Shown: piece by piece, positions 20,712-31,678 of the stretch
Numbering within the stretch: position 1 is the stretch's first letter
Layout: the number at the start of each line of letters is the position of its first letter
Assembly: GCA_015146655.1 (NCBI GenBank)
Contig: VKHL01000159.1
Location: forward strand, 1 to 63,427
DNA length: 63,427 nucleotides
Reading direction: 5' to 3'
Source: Ochromonas danica
Taxonomy: Eukaryota; Sar; Chrysophyceae; Chromulinales; Chromulinaceae
Notes under the pieces: model-generated
Database searches by the model: none
What the model saw: the letters and a program-made list of their open reading frames with translations, nothing else
Told to the model about the DNA's origin: nothing
Program-made: the position numbers and the translations under genes

Positions 20712-23700
20712 TTAAAGGTCTGTCTGATAAGAGATATCATCCCAAGGATGTCTGTAAAGCCCTTGCTTCAGACGCTTTTGGTCGATAAAGTGTCCAATGA
20801 AGCCGATAGTGCGTCCAGTGACAAACAATCCATTCAGACAGCCATTGGCCAAGAGCTCGTTAGCTTCGTTGATATCAAATGCACCACAGTTACGAAGCAA
20901 ATCAACGAAGCAGGCTGCGATACAGCCATCCACATTGAGGATAAGAGTGGCCTTCTTTTTGGTTGTGACTTGTTCCACATCCAGTGCGAAATCCAAGACA
21001 GGGGTCGCAGGGAAGTTCTTCTTAGCGTAATCCTTGATGATCTTAACTCTCATATCAGGGTTTTGAAGAGTACGGACACGGTGACCAATGCCCATGATCA
21101 AGGTATTCTTCTTGCGCATGTTATTAACGAAGGTAGCAGCATCAACGCCTTCATCAACAGCCTCCATGAACATCTTTGCTGCGTCGTCTAAAGCTCCTCC
21201 AAAACGAGGGCCAATGGTGAGCAAGCCAGAGCAAAGGGAGGAAACTAGATCCTTCCCTGCACGAGCACTAACAATGGTATTGTGGGCACCAGAAACAGCG
21301 GGTCCGTGATCAGCACTGACCATCAAGACCATCTCGATAAATTTGGTCGCATAAGCTGGTAAGCGGCGGCGGAACCACAGCAAAGACAAAACGCCTCCAA
21401 CACCAATGTCTTGTTCAATTGCAGCAGAAATTGGCATGCCGGAGTACGTCAGTTCATCACCACGATCATCGGAAATAGTGGAAATAAAGTTAGCAGGCTT
21501 GCGAATCAATCCCAAACGTTTAGCCCATGAATAATCCATAGGAATCTTAGGAACAGGAGGCTCTGGCTTGGGGATAATAACACCGGAGGCAACCAAACGA
21601 TTGTAAACCTCAGTGATAGTCTCGCCAATAGTATCGAAAGACTTGGGGACAACGGCACCTGCCTCCTTCATGGCAGCATTCTTTGCAGCAGCGGTCTCCA
21701 AATCACCACGAGCCATGGCACCAGCGTGACCAAACTGTACCTCATATGGGAAAATGGAAGCACAAGTTCCCATCACCCAAGCAACTAAGGGCTTCGTAAT
21801 TCTGCCAGACTTAATCGCCTCACACACCGCGTATTCATCGATACCACCTACTTCACCCAAGAGAACCATCATCTTCACTTCAGGATTGTCATTATAGCGC
21901 AGCAAATGGTCAAGGAAAAGAGATCCAGGATAGCGATCACCACCGATGGCAACACCTTCATATACACCATCACTGTTTCTTGCAATAATATTGTTCAGCT
22001 CATTGGACATTCCACCGGATTTTGATACGTATGCAACACTGCCAGGACGATAGAGTTTGCTCATGATGATGTTGTCAAGCATTCCACCAGTATTGCCAAT
22101 GCGGAAGCAACCAGGCTTGATGCCACCAACGGTAGCAGGACCAATGATACCAACTCCCTTAGCATTGGCATCCTTAATAATCTGACGAGTTTGAGACTCA
22201 GGTACACCTTCAGCAATAATAGCAATGGTCTTGATCTGCTCCGAATACTGCAAGGCATCTTCCACAGTCTCGTAAACTGAACGGAAAGAGGCGAAATTAA
22301 TCATAACAGAGACATCGCGGTGCTTCGCAACTGCCTCAGCAATGGTTGTATAGACTGGGATGAGGGTTTCTTCAGTTCCCCAATACAACTTGGTGTAGTG
22401 GTTACCAGAGAAAGGGAAAACCATACAAGCTACCGATGGCTTGGTTCTCTTGCACATGAAATCAAAGTCCAACATACCTTGCACGGCAACAGTCTGCAGA
22501 CCGTACACTACTGCGCGAGTAGTAGGAGTCAAATCCACAACACTGTGCTTGTTCAGCAAAGAAGAGTGTTTCGCAGACAGCTCGGAAGCATAAGGGTGCT
22601 CTTTGCCGTCCAAAGCTGACAAGTCACAAGAGGAAGGAGTGTTCTTGGTTGCCGCCAACATGTTGCGATTCTCAACAACAGCGTCGAATTCCGGATAGTC
22701 CTTGACATCCTTTATTCCAAGAGCTAAGGGGACCACAGCAGTGATGTGAGTTTCAGGGCCATAAAGGTGGACTTCCAATCCCAGTTCATCCGCGGTAATT
22801 CGCATGTTCCTCAAGCCTTCTTGGTAGTTGGGGCCAGCACGACGAACCCAGATGGACACTTTATTTTCCAGGAGCTCTTCTTTGTATTGCTTCATTGCCT
22901 TCTGAATACCAGTGAAGGTTGCGGCAACGTCGGTGAAGTTTGCAATACCACCACCAATGATGAGAATTTTTCCTCTAGGATCCTTATGTCTGCACATCAA
23001 GGAAAAGATCGTACGAGCATAATCAAATGTCTCTTGCGTGGTGGGAGCTCCAGAGTATTCTCCATAGTTAGCGAGCTCATGTCCATAGCCAAGATCAGAC
23101 ACAGTGTCAGCGTAAACAACAGAGGCTCCACCACCAGCGACCATAGTCCATAAACGACTACAACAAACATAAGATGAGTTCTGAGCAACACAAGTTCACA
23201 AAACAATAGCTTACCCATATTGATTCAAAATGGTAAGCTTGAGAGAAGAGCCAGATGATTGATCCAGCTTCTTGATGAATGCCTCCTCAGGGAACTCCGC
23301 ACGTCCGAAAGGTGCAGGGAACTCAATAGAACCCCACTGAGACCCATTGAGAAAGTGAGCAGTTTCGTCAATCTTGGCAGCCATATCAAGAGGTGTAATA
23401 CGACCATCATCGGTCATAACGAGAGGGTTGATCTCCAAGTAGACAAAGTTGAGATCACGGAACAGTTTCACCAACGCCACGATGAATCCAGCCAAGTAGT
23501 CGCGTCTTGCCTCGGGGACTTGTTGGAGCAGGGTAGATTTCACTTGATCCGCGGTTGGCTCAATTCCAATCTCAAGCGCGAGGCGGACACCTTTAGAATC
23601 TACGTCACCAACATCAACTCCACCTTCATGATAGAAAAGCACTTCGTCCTGGCCACGGAAGCTCTGGAGGCAAAGGTAATACTCGTCAGATTGCTGATGA

Positions 23701-24065
23701 GGTACGAAGGGCTCCACGATAAAATGATCTAAGATGCCACTGACAACTTCAACTTTGCACTCTTTATTCATGCGCTCTTTGATCCAGGCAACGACTTCAG
23801 GCCAGGTTTTGTTGATGGCGAGCAGACCAGCCTTGCCTCTTCTCTTGATCAGCTGATCGGGCTTCACCACCAACTTGGTCTGCAATAACCAAGGATTTGC
23901 AGCCGCTAGAACGTCAAAAGAGGCAGGATCTTCAGGTCTAATGGCACTTGGAGTGATCAACAAAGCACGATCTTCTAAATTGTAAGAAGTCGAAGCCGAG
24001 TAAGCTGGAAGCCACTTGGACACCAATTTCTTGCCATGATACTCTCTAATCGCTTTAGCAGACAT
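20712..24065 (-). CDS. ACLY: ATP-citrate lyase, fused single-chain form
   Basis: Cytosolic enzyme that makes acetyl-CoA and oxaloacetate from citrate, CoA and ATP for lipid synthesis. Two exons, 24065-23215 and 23157-20712, join with GG|T to restore [16 protein letters not shown], giving 1098 residues, almost the same as the human enzyme. The N-terminal exon holds the ATP-grasp citryl-CoA synthetase part; the C-terminal exon holds the CoA-binding part with the phosphorylated His in FGHAGAM (about residue 758) and the citrate synthase-like lyase domain ([13 protein letters not shown], and the VDGCIAA segment). Plants, green algae and ascomycetes split the protein into two genes; here the two halves are separated only by a 57-nt intron. 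Confidence 0.97.
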
Positions 24066-24740
24066 GATTTTGAGTCAAGCTTCTTAGAAAATTTATGAAG
24101 GAGCAGTGTGATCTGAGAAGATGAAGATGGAGAAGATCTATGGAAATCCTACGGAATCCTGACACGTTTGGTTAGGAACCCATGACCGACTTTTGGAAGA
24201 GAATTTATCGATTAATAAATTCATAAATGAGAGTTTATTGCTTTTTGGGCGAATGATGAACAGAAGGCCACTCTGGCAGAATCACCACCAACACCCAACC
24301 TCACGCAAAACAACAAGTGCACACCTGTGGCTTGACACCCCGTGATGACGAATGCAATTACGAGATCGTTAATTAAACATCCATGCTTAGCTGTCAGTTT
24401 ATAGATGCGCTATAAGTGATCAATAATCATTCTATGATCTAACTATAATATTCTATCTGTAAACTGTTTTCGTGCGATGACTTCACAAAATAAATAACAG
24501 AGATGTAAAGAGGTTTGTAGGCAGTTATGCTCCTACTGAATTCAATATGTAAAGTCTGTGCACTTATTGTGTGGCTAAATCATGCATGAGAATGACTTTA
24601 AATGTTATTCATCAATGTCAACAAGATGGATTTGGTCTTGTTGACAAGCCAGGAAGTCTTCTGAGCTTTGCTGCAGTGCTGCAGCTGGTTTATCAACATA
24701 AACACCCTCAGCACTCAACAATAACCATTTCCATGTTTGA
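24066..24740. promoter_or_regulatory. Divergent intergenic region, ACLY and exostosin-like gene
   Basis: About 675 bp between two divergent starts, AT-rich toward the right. A 68-codon frame at 24571-24777 shows no family resemblance and overlaps the next gene. No repeat or RNA gene seen. Confidence 0.45.
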
Positions 24741-26147
24741 ATGCTATCATGTCGTCTTACCATTGCATTATTATTGATATTCTTGACTATACAATGGATT
24801 ATCATCTTTCGATATCTCCTCATACCTATTCCATCGACATTGACAACAAGTAATGTAGAGAAGGTGAATGAACTATTAGTAGGAGGCAGTAGAACAACAA
24901 GCCATTGCTATCCTTTGATTTTCATTTATGACTGGCCAGAAAATCTCACTAATGCGTGGCCTACTTCCTATAGTCATCATCGCCTATCCATTGAGAAACA
25001 TTTCAAGGAGAATTTTGGTATGGGAATGCTGATTAATGCCTCCAAAGGTCTTTATCACACTCATCAATACAGTCTCTTCCACAGCTTCTATCAGCGATTA
25101 TTACGATCTCCACATCGAACTATGAATCCTTTGGAAGCATCTTTCTTTTTTATTCCTTATGATTTAGGAATGGATTCAACGACAAGGAGAGAGGATGGGG
25201 CATTGACGAATACCTCTTGTCCACGACTTTCTTCTGCTCTTTCCTTATTACAAGAATCACCTTTCTTCAAGAGAAAGAATGGATCTGATCACTTCTTAAT
25301 TCATTCTATCAACCACATGATGCTGTTCTTCAATAATGAATATTGTGCTAGATTGTATAAGGTGTGCAGGAACTGTCTGAAGCTCAGTATTGATCATTAT
25401 GATGAAAGTGTCTATCCAGAACTTCGTAGAATGCCTCATCTGGTAGAGCGATGGTATTCAATCCCTTTTCCTTCGAATTATCATCGTTCTGTGTATGCAT
25501 CAACGGATTTGTTTCTCAAGTTTCCTCTTGAACCAAGAGAATATATTAGATCTCGTTCTCGGCCCATCACATTCCTTGGTGGCAGTCAAGTTACGGCTCG
25601 TAAGTCACGAAAGTTACGTGAGCAGATCTTTAACCACTGTAAGACTATGGGTCAGAATTGCACGGCTGTTGGTATCAGATCTCATAGTTCTAACACCGCA
25701 TATACAACGCATCTCTATGAACAAAGCAGACTTTGTTTGATGCCAGGAGGGGATTTTCCGACGCGCAAAGCATTCCTAGATGCGATGCTCGCTGGTTGTA
25801 TACCAGTCATTTTTCAGCCGTTTGCCGCGCAGACGCAGTGGCTCCACCACTGGACTTCGGAAGCAGTTGCTTCGCAGTGCACTATTCTTATACCTTTAGA
25901 AGAAGCGTTGGCAGACACAAGGAAGACCATGCTTCGCTTAGTGAGAATGGCTTCTGATTCCTCTCTTATAAGGGGAAAAGTGAGTTGTATTGCAAATATC
26001 TCAAACCGATTTCAGTATTCACTGCCAAGTAGGGAGAGTCCTGAGCTGCCCTGTGAGCCCAATGCCCCTGATGCTTTCGACGTGTCATTGCAGATCGTAT
26101 TCACCAAGGGAACTACTACTACTAAAGAAAGAAAAAGCGTTCAATAA
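24741..26147 (+). CDS. Exostosin-like (GT47) glycosyltransferase
   Basis: Type II membrane protein of 468 residues in one exon. A signal anchor spans about residues 7-28. The lumenal part has the exostosin fold signatures: FIYDWPENL near the start, the stretch EASFFFIPYDLG, and near the C-terminus the donor-binding segment (SRLCLMPGGDFPTRKAFLDA, then MLAGCIPVIF). These are typical of GT47 enzymes that build heparan or plant wall glycans; the acceptor here is unknown. Several Asn-X-Ser/Thr sites are present. The gene converges on GSK3 with a gap of about 120 bp. Confidence 0.88.
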   Translation: MLSCRLTIALLLIFLTIQWIIIFRYLLIPIPSTLTTSNVEKVNELLVGGSRTTSHCYPLIFIYDWPENLTNAWPTSYSHHRLSIEKHFKENFGMGMLINASKGLYHTHQYSLFHSFYQRLLRSPHRTMNPLEASFFFIPYDLGMDSTTRREDGALTNTSCPRLSSALSLLQESPFFKRKNGSDHFLIHSINHMMLFFNNEYCARLYKVCRNCLKLSIDHYDESVYPELRRMPHLVERWYSIPFPSNYHRSVYASTDLFLKFPLEPREYIRSRSRPITFLGGSQVTARKSRKLREQIFNHCKTMGQNCTAVGIRSHSSNTAYTTHLYEQSRLCLMPGGDFPTRKAFLDAMLAGCIPVIFQPFAAQTQWLHHWTSEAVASQCTILIPLEEALADTRKTMLRLVRMASDSSLIRGKVSCIANISNRFQYSLPSRESPELPCEPNAPDAFDVSLQIVFTKGTTTTKERKSVQ

Positions 26148-26268
26148 CGAACTGCGCGGAAGTGAAGATGTAGTTATTGACTTTGGGATAGAAGAGCAAT
26201 TAGCTAGCATGCTGACTAAAAGTTGTAACTTGGCAATTCGCAAGATGACCATATTATAAACGAGCCAC

Positions 26269-28077
26269 TCAAATAGTCTTGTCATTCTCTAAAACTTCAG
26301 CACTTGGTGCAGAACTCACAGGGGGCTGATGCTCCGGAGCGGACAACACTGTGGCAGCGACAGGGGAAGGTTGACCACTCCCAATAGCAGGTGATGGTTG
26401 TTGCTGCTGCTGTTGCTGCATCTGTTGTTGCTGCTGCTGTTGCAAGCGTTGGGCCTTAATATGGGGTGGGAGAATCGCATCCAAGATCTCAGGCATTAGC
26501 GAAACTTCTTCACTTGTAAATTGAAAAAGTTCAGAAGCGAGAGGAGTCTTGTCAGGCATAGTTGTCTCAGGGCGACGCAATTCATCGAAGAAAGGATGTG
26601 CACAAGACTATGAAACCAAGCAGTTACCAAACATAGAATGAGATATAGTAGACAAAAATAGAAAGACTTGCAGTCTCACCTCAATAGCCTTGACGCGTCT
26701 GTCGGGAACATACGCTAACATTTTGGAAATAAGATCGATAGCTTCAGGAGGAGTACCAGGTTTGAAGATAGAACCCCAAGGATATGCGCGAATCTGCGGG
26801 AATTTGAATTCTTGGTAATTAGGATTCATTCCACGAAGCTCTTCTCTTGTTGGTGTACCAAGGATCTTGATGATCTCCACGAGCTGATCGACACCTGAAG
26901 AGCCAGGGAATATCGGCGAGCCGATTAATAACTCTGCAAAGACACAACCTTGTGACCACACATCTATAGAAACAGTGTAATCTGTCGATCCAAATATAAG
27001 CTCAGGCGCCCGATAGAAACGGGAGCAAATGTAAGCAACATTGGGCTCTCCACGAACGAAAGCTTTGGCAGAACCAAAATCACACAGCTTCAGAATTTGA
27101 CGCACAGGATTTACCAATAAATTATGTGGCTTAATATCTCTGTTGTTGAGACATAAAAACAAAGGGTAAATATCTCCATGAAACAAGAAAAACAGAAGGC
27201 AAAAAAAGAGTTTAATACCTGTGGCAAATGCCCATTCCGTGGATATGTGCCAAAGCACGCGCCAGCTGATACATGTATAACTTAACAGAGAATATAGGCA
27301 TCATTTCTTTTCTTTTACTAAAATACTTGGCGATAGAATAAATAGTCTCAGGGACGTATTCAAGGACGAGATTGAGATAAACATCGTCAGATCGAGAGCC
27401 TCTGCTGATGAAGTGATGCTTCAATAAGACAATATAGGGATGGGGTTGCTTTGCTATCTGACGCATGATTTGCAACTCACGATTCTTAAACCTTTTGTCT
27501 TGTAAGACTTTCTTTATCGCAACCACTTCATCAGTGTCAGCCACCTTTGCCAGGAAGACAGCACCGAATGATCCATGACCAATCATCTTTTGCGCATCGT
27601 AATTAATTGTATCCGATCTAAGATCTCGCCTAATTTGAATATAATACCAACCATAAGCGAAGGATTCAGGAAAGGTTCAGGTCGAAACACTCACCTGTCC
27701 TGTGCAGAGATTTCTCCTCCTCGAGCCTCAACTTCGCCCGCCACGGTCTGTGGCAATTGTGGTGGAACAACAGTTTCAGTAGGGTTCATCGCGTTAGATG
27801 TGGTTGTCTAAATATATCACAAGTTAAATAAGAAAACGCTCGCAAGAAGGCTGAGCTCGAGTGAAGTGCATTACCGCTGGATTCGAGTTGATGGACAAAT
27901 CTCTAAGCTTATCTATATTTTCATTCTAAACAACATGCTATGAGAGAAGGGAAGGATACAAGAAGAATAACGCATTTTATACCTCATGAACAGCGTCTAA
28001 AGGCAAATACAGAGAATGAGCCAGACATTTGACGTGGGTCACAAACAAGGGAAATACAACTTACCAGAGTTATTCAT
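26269..28077 (-). CDS. GSK3: GSK3/shaggy protein kinase
   Basis: Ser/Thr kinase of the CMGC group. Seven minus-strand exons, 28077-28065, 27996-27983, 27925-27875, 27807-27695, 27629-27219, 27139-26680 and 26607-26269, keep phase throughout and give 466 residues. The first two coding exons are only 13 and 14 nt. Kinase features: glycine loop [14 protein letters not shown] lysine, HRDIKPHN catalytic loop split by an intron, CDFGSAK, and the activation segment [12 protein letters not shown] with the Tyr that GSK3 enzymes self-phosphorylate. The motif PGSSGVDQL and the loop GTPTREEL are GSK3-specific. After the kinase fold is a Gln-rich tail (CAG-type repeats near 26396-26450). The N-terminal 70 residues are unlike animal GSK3. 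Confidence 0.95.
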
Positions 28078-28544
28078 CCAGCCAGAATCGATAATATTGC
28101 TCTTTTAAAATAGATATATTAAAAGCAAACTCAATTCAAAACAAATGATAAAAAAGACTGGAATATTTGGTCAAACTAAACGAAGATAATGACTAATTGA
28201 TCCCAAAGCGACGATTTTCTTGTCTTGCAAACAGCAAACTGCCTGTCCTTTCCGGAATTTCGGACTTTCGTATATTTGGAATTTCCAATTTTTGGATGAC
28301 CGCCGTCAGCCCAAACAGCGGAACTCAGAAAGTGGAACTTCCTGGATGAAATGACGACTTAGAACTCTTCTTTTAGCCTTTTAGCAGGTGATGATCTCAA
28401 GTTGCAGTCCAGAGCCGCATCATCACAAGAAGCCGCTGTCGCAACGATGAGCAGCTCTGAGCTCTGTTGGTTGATAACAACAGAGACAAAGAAGAGAAGA
28501 AAAAGAAGAGCAGTTATTTCGTCGTTGTTGTTATTGTTATCGTG
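28078..28544. promoter_or_regulatory. Divergent intergenic region, GSK3 and patatin-like lipase
   Basis: About 470 bp between divergent starts. Contains a GAA/AGA-rich tract near 28485-28512 on the right. The lipase frame remains open 26 codons upstream of its ATG through GTT repeats, which is not taken as coding. Confidence 0.5.
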
Positions 28545-29867
28545 ATGGAGAAGAACTCTTCTACAGAGAATGATAGAATCAATCAAGGCTTACCTCCATG
28601 GGAGTCAATGAGTTTTGCCTGTGGAGGCTGGTTACAGTTTTATATGTTTGGTGTTGCGAAAGCATTACAGGAGTATGGATTAGATAAAGGAGTGAAGTAC
28701 TTAGGATGCTCGGCAGGAGCTCTAACTGCTGCTGGGATCGCTTTCGATGGAAACTTCGACGATGCGATTCGTTTCTGTAAGGAGTATTGCCTCCCCAAGG
28801 CATATGGCGATATCACCGGACTCTTCCGCCTGTCCGATTATGTATCTATGTGCATTGAGCTTTGCTTACTTCCAAATTTTCGAAACCTTCCCAAAGAAAG
28901 CTTGCAAATCGCTGTGACAAGACTACCATTCTTCCGAAGTGAGCGAGTAATGGTTACCGATGATCCTGAGGAATGTGTTCTGGCTCTGCTAGCATCTTCG
29001 GCTGCCTTTCCTTTTGCACCATTAGTTAATATGAAAAATGGATGGTTCATTGATGGTGGTTTATCTGATTTTCAACCAGTATTGGACAAGCGCACAATCA
29101 CAGTGTCGCCTCTGTACTTCAGCAACAGTGATATCAAGCCATCCAGATATGTTCCATTGTGGTGGACATTCATGCCTCCCAGTTCTTGTGAAACTGTTGA
29201 CTGGATCTACAATCTGGGATTCGATGACTGTGTTGCCTTCCTCAAGTCAAAAGGCATCCCTCTTAAGTCCACGGGCCGATACAAAAAGACTGATGTAGAG
29301 CATCCTTACAATGATCCCAGACGTGTCAGGTGAGCTTTTTTCATTATAATGGATTAAAGATGTGTTGGCTGATAGGATTTACGTTGATATTTTAGCATTC
29401 ATAGATTTATTGGTTATGACATGGCGAAAGTGCAGAATAGATACCTCGGTTTCATGATGGATGTCTTTCTGTTACTGGTATTAGTGTTCTTCTGGAAGCC
29501 CCTCGCTTTAGCGCTCATTTATGTGGAGTTGTGGTGCCGCTTGTCCATCTTGGCATTCCGGAGTTTCATGGTGGCGTTCTGGGAGTTCTTTCCTCCTTTC
29601 TTGATTCAAGATATGATTCAAAAAGCTTTCATCATGATAATTCCAGATATTCTGGGATTGTCCCACAATAAGAAACATCCTGCTCGAACAATAAAAAAGA
29701 GAAGATGCAAGCTTTTGAGAGAATTGTGGGAATGCTTCACTTGTTTGGGATCGCTGTCTCTCTTTTTGCGCTTCATTTCCGGTCCTCCTTCTGTTGCGGA
29801 GTTGCGCAAGCACCAGCGCTTGGCCAAGTATTCGGTGCTTTATAGAGTCTTTCGATATATTATTTAG
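28545..29867 (+). CDS. Patatin-like phospholipase (PNPLA family)
   Basis: Lipid acyl hydrolase with a Ser-Asp dyad. Two exons, 28545-29329 and 29396-29867, give 418 residues. The oxyanion glycines appear as ACGGWLQ near residue 27, the nucleophile elbow GCSAGAL has Ser56, and the catalytic Asp is Asp170 in FIDGG. The arrangement resembles the PNPLA2-5 group (triacylglycerol lipase and related acyltransferases) in spacing. Exon 2 carries two hydrophobic stretches (about residues 285-320 and 320-345), so membrane or lipid-droplet association is plausible. The substrate is not determined by sequence. Confidence 0.88.
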
Positions 29868-30068
29868 CGAGGGGCTGAATTAGATTCTGTGTTCTTTGAG
29901 GGGTACGGAGAATAGCTTTGTGTAAAGTGTAATTATTTATCCCGACGCGCTTATCATTGCCTAATATGCGCGGAGCTTAATCTATTTTTTTATTAAAACT
30001 GATTTTAATAAATTACGATGACATATTTACAAACGAGACATCTATTTACATTCACCTCCGCAATGCAT

Positions 30069-30830
30069 TCAACCGCCACTTTCCATGAGCTTGGTTTGTA
30101 CGGTCACCAACTCTACTTTAAATTCGTTTAGTGCAGTAGATATCTTTTCTTCATCAAGTTTGAGTTCTTGAATTACTTCTTCACCTTCATCCTTACAGGC
30201 CGCCAAGCTGATTTCTACTACTTTTAGCTCTTCCCGTAAACCAGCAATACTCTCTTCGAGCTTTTTCTTCTTTTCAAGCAAGATAGAAGTGCTCGATTTC
30301 TCTCTACTAACCACTTCACTTGAGGTTACGACGTTTTCTTTGTCTCGAGACTTGAGTTGCTGTTTCTGTTTCTGTTGAGTTAGAAATAAAGCTAGCTGCT
30401 CGCTTTTCGTGAAGAAAGGATTAACAAAGGCACTCTTCTTAAATTCAGAAAATGCTTTGCTTCTTTCAATTCTTGATTTGTGAGGCTGATCACGAAGCTC
30501 CTCAGATAGGTCAAGACCATAAAAGAAAACACTCTCATAAAGGGATCGAATGTATTCCACTAGAGGATTCTTGTCTTTCCTTGACATCTTTTGCATGGTA
30601 TTGTCAAATTTGGGTGATTCTTCCAATAATGGATCCCAATCTTCAACGGGTTCATTCTCATAGTTAGCAGACTTGCGATCTGCCTTCCCTTGTCTAAACC
30701 TGTCTTTTTTAAACCCCAGCCTGATTGAATGATTCCTCCTCAACCAAGACTGACGAATAGTCATCTGACTATAGGATAAAAGAAGAGGTAGATAGAAAAT
30801 GAAAAGATATAGAATAATTTCATACTTCAT
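30069..30830 (-). CDS. Unknown protein with C-terminal coiled coil
   Basis: A 253-residue frame. Two readings are possible at the 5' end. From the ATG at 30830 the first 21 residues are strongly hydrophobic and look like a signal peptide. But the same bases also look like an intron (GTATGA donor at about 30826, pyrimidine-rich tract, CAG acceptor before the ATG at 30764), in which case the protein starts at MTIRQSW or is spliced from an exon farther upstream. The rest has a basic N-terminal region, a central conserved-looking stretch (NPLVEYIRSLYESVFFYGLD, then NPFFTKSEQ) and a long Glu/Lys/Leu coiled coil. I do not recognise the family. Confidence 0.65.
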   Translation of the reverse strand: MKYEIILYLFIFYLPLLLSYSQMTIRQSWLRRNHSIRLGFKKDRFRQGKADRKSANYENEPVEDWDPLLEESPKFDNTMQKMSRKDKNPLVEYIRSLYESVFFYGLDLSEELRDQPHKSRIERSKAFSEFKKSAFVNPFFTKSEQLALFLTQQKQKQQLKSRDKENVVTSSEVVSREKSSTSILLEKKKKLEESIAGLREELKVVEISLAACKDEGEEVIQELKLDEEKISTALNEFKVELVTVQTKLMESGG

Positions 30831-31060
30831 TTTCCATTAGATATATAGGAGAGAAAATGTCTTTTGCTATTTTCTGGATGGCAATCAATCAAATCAATCA
30901 ACAAAGAAACACCCACCACGATGGTTTCCATACAGCAGCAGTAATAGTGCAGAAAATGGGAAGTTAACGCCTGCAGTCCACTGCAGAGGCAAAGCATCAT
31001 CACGGCAGCAAAGAAGGCAAACTGAGCCTTGGAGACCAATTCTGGTGAATATCATTCAAT

Positions 31061-31588
31061 ATGATCCGTGCAGTCCGTGGTGGTTTCAAAATTTCATCTT
31101 CTTTGGCTGCTAGATGCTTATCTACAGTTCAAGAAAATACTATTCGTTTAGTGCTTGTTGATCGTGAGGTATGATCATGAAATGACACAAATTCAGCATT
31201 TCTCATATGATGATCTTTTCAGGGTAATCGCGCCACGGTTTCTGCTCGGATAGGCCAAAGTTTGCTCGATGCTTGTTTTCTCCATAAAGTGGATATCGAG
31301 GGCCCTTGCGGAGGCGGCGGATCCGCAGTGGAGGTTCACCGCACTCCTATTTGGACGGAGTCCACATTCGGAGAGGGCCCTACTTGCTTTCTCTGCCACG
31401 TCCAAATTCCTTCCAAATATAACCACCTGCTTCCTCCCATGGGTGACCATGAAGTTGCTGGTTTAGAAGAAGCTTGGGAAGAAGAGAAGGTCAAATCTTC
31501 CAGACTGGCTTGCCAAATCACTTTGGACCGCAAACACGATGGTATGGTGGTGTATATCCCCGACTCTTCCCCTGCAGATCTTGTTTAA
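31061..31588 (+). CDS. C1-FDX-like mitochondrial ferredoxin of complex I
   Basis: [2Fe-2S] ferredoxin-fold protein of 157 residues in two exons, 31061-31168 and 31223-31588. The N-terminus (MIRAVRGGFKISSSLAARCL) is Arg/Ser rich without acidic residues, a typical mitochondrial presequence. The body resembles the plant ferredoxin-like subunit that helps bridge the carbonic anhydrase domain to complex I: HVQIPSKYNHLLPP and SSRLACQITL followed by GMVVYIP. Four cysteines are present, Cys65, Cys91, Cys94 and Cys133. The spacing between the first two is 25 residues instead of the usual 5, because an insertion (ending FGEGPT) sits in the cluster loop. Unlike the plant protein, all four ligands seem available. 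Confidence 0.85.
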
Positions 31589-31678
31589 TAGATAAAAGGT
31601 CTAGCGAATAAAAATAAGGAAACTTGCAATTGCTGACTGTTAACATGGAAAAGCTATTATACATTATTTACGCTAACT

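Noticed and set aside
22320-22619. Plus-strand frames inside ATP-citrate lyase
   Set aside because: Antisense shadows of a well-conserved enzyme.
20712-24065. Two separate ATP-citrate lyase subunit genes
   Set aside because: The two frames join through a 57-nt intron with matching phase, restoring the conserved [13 protein letters not shown] stretch.
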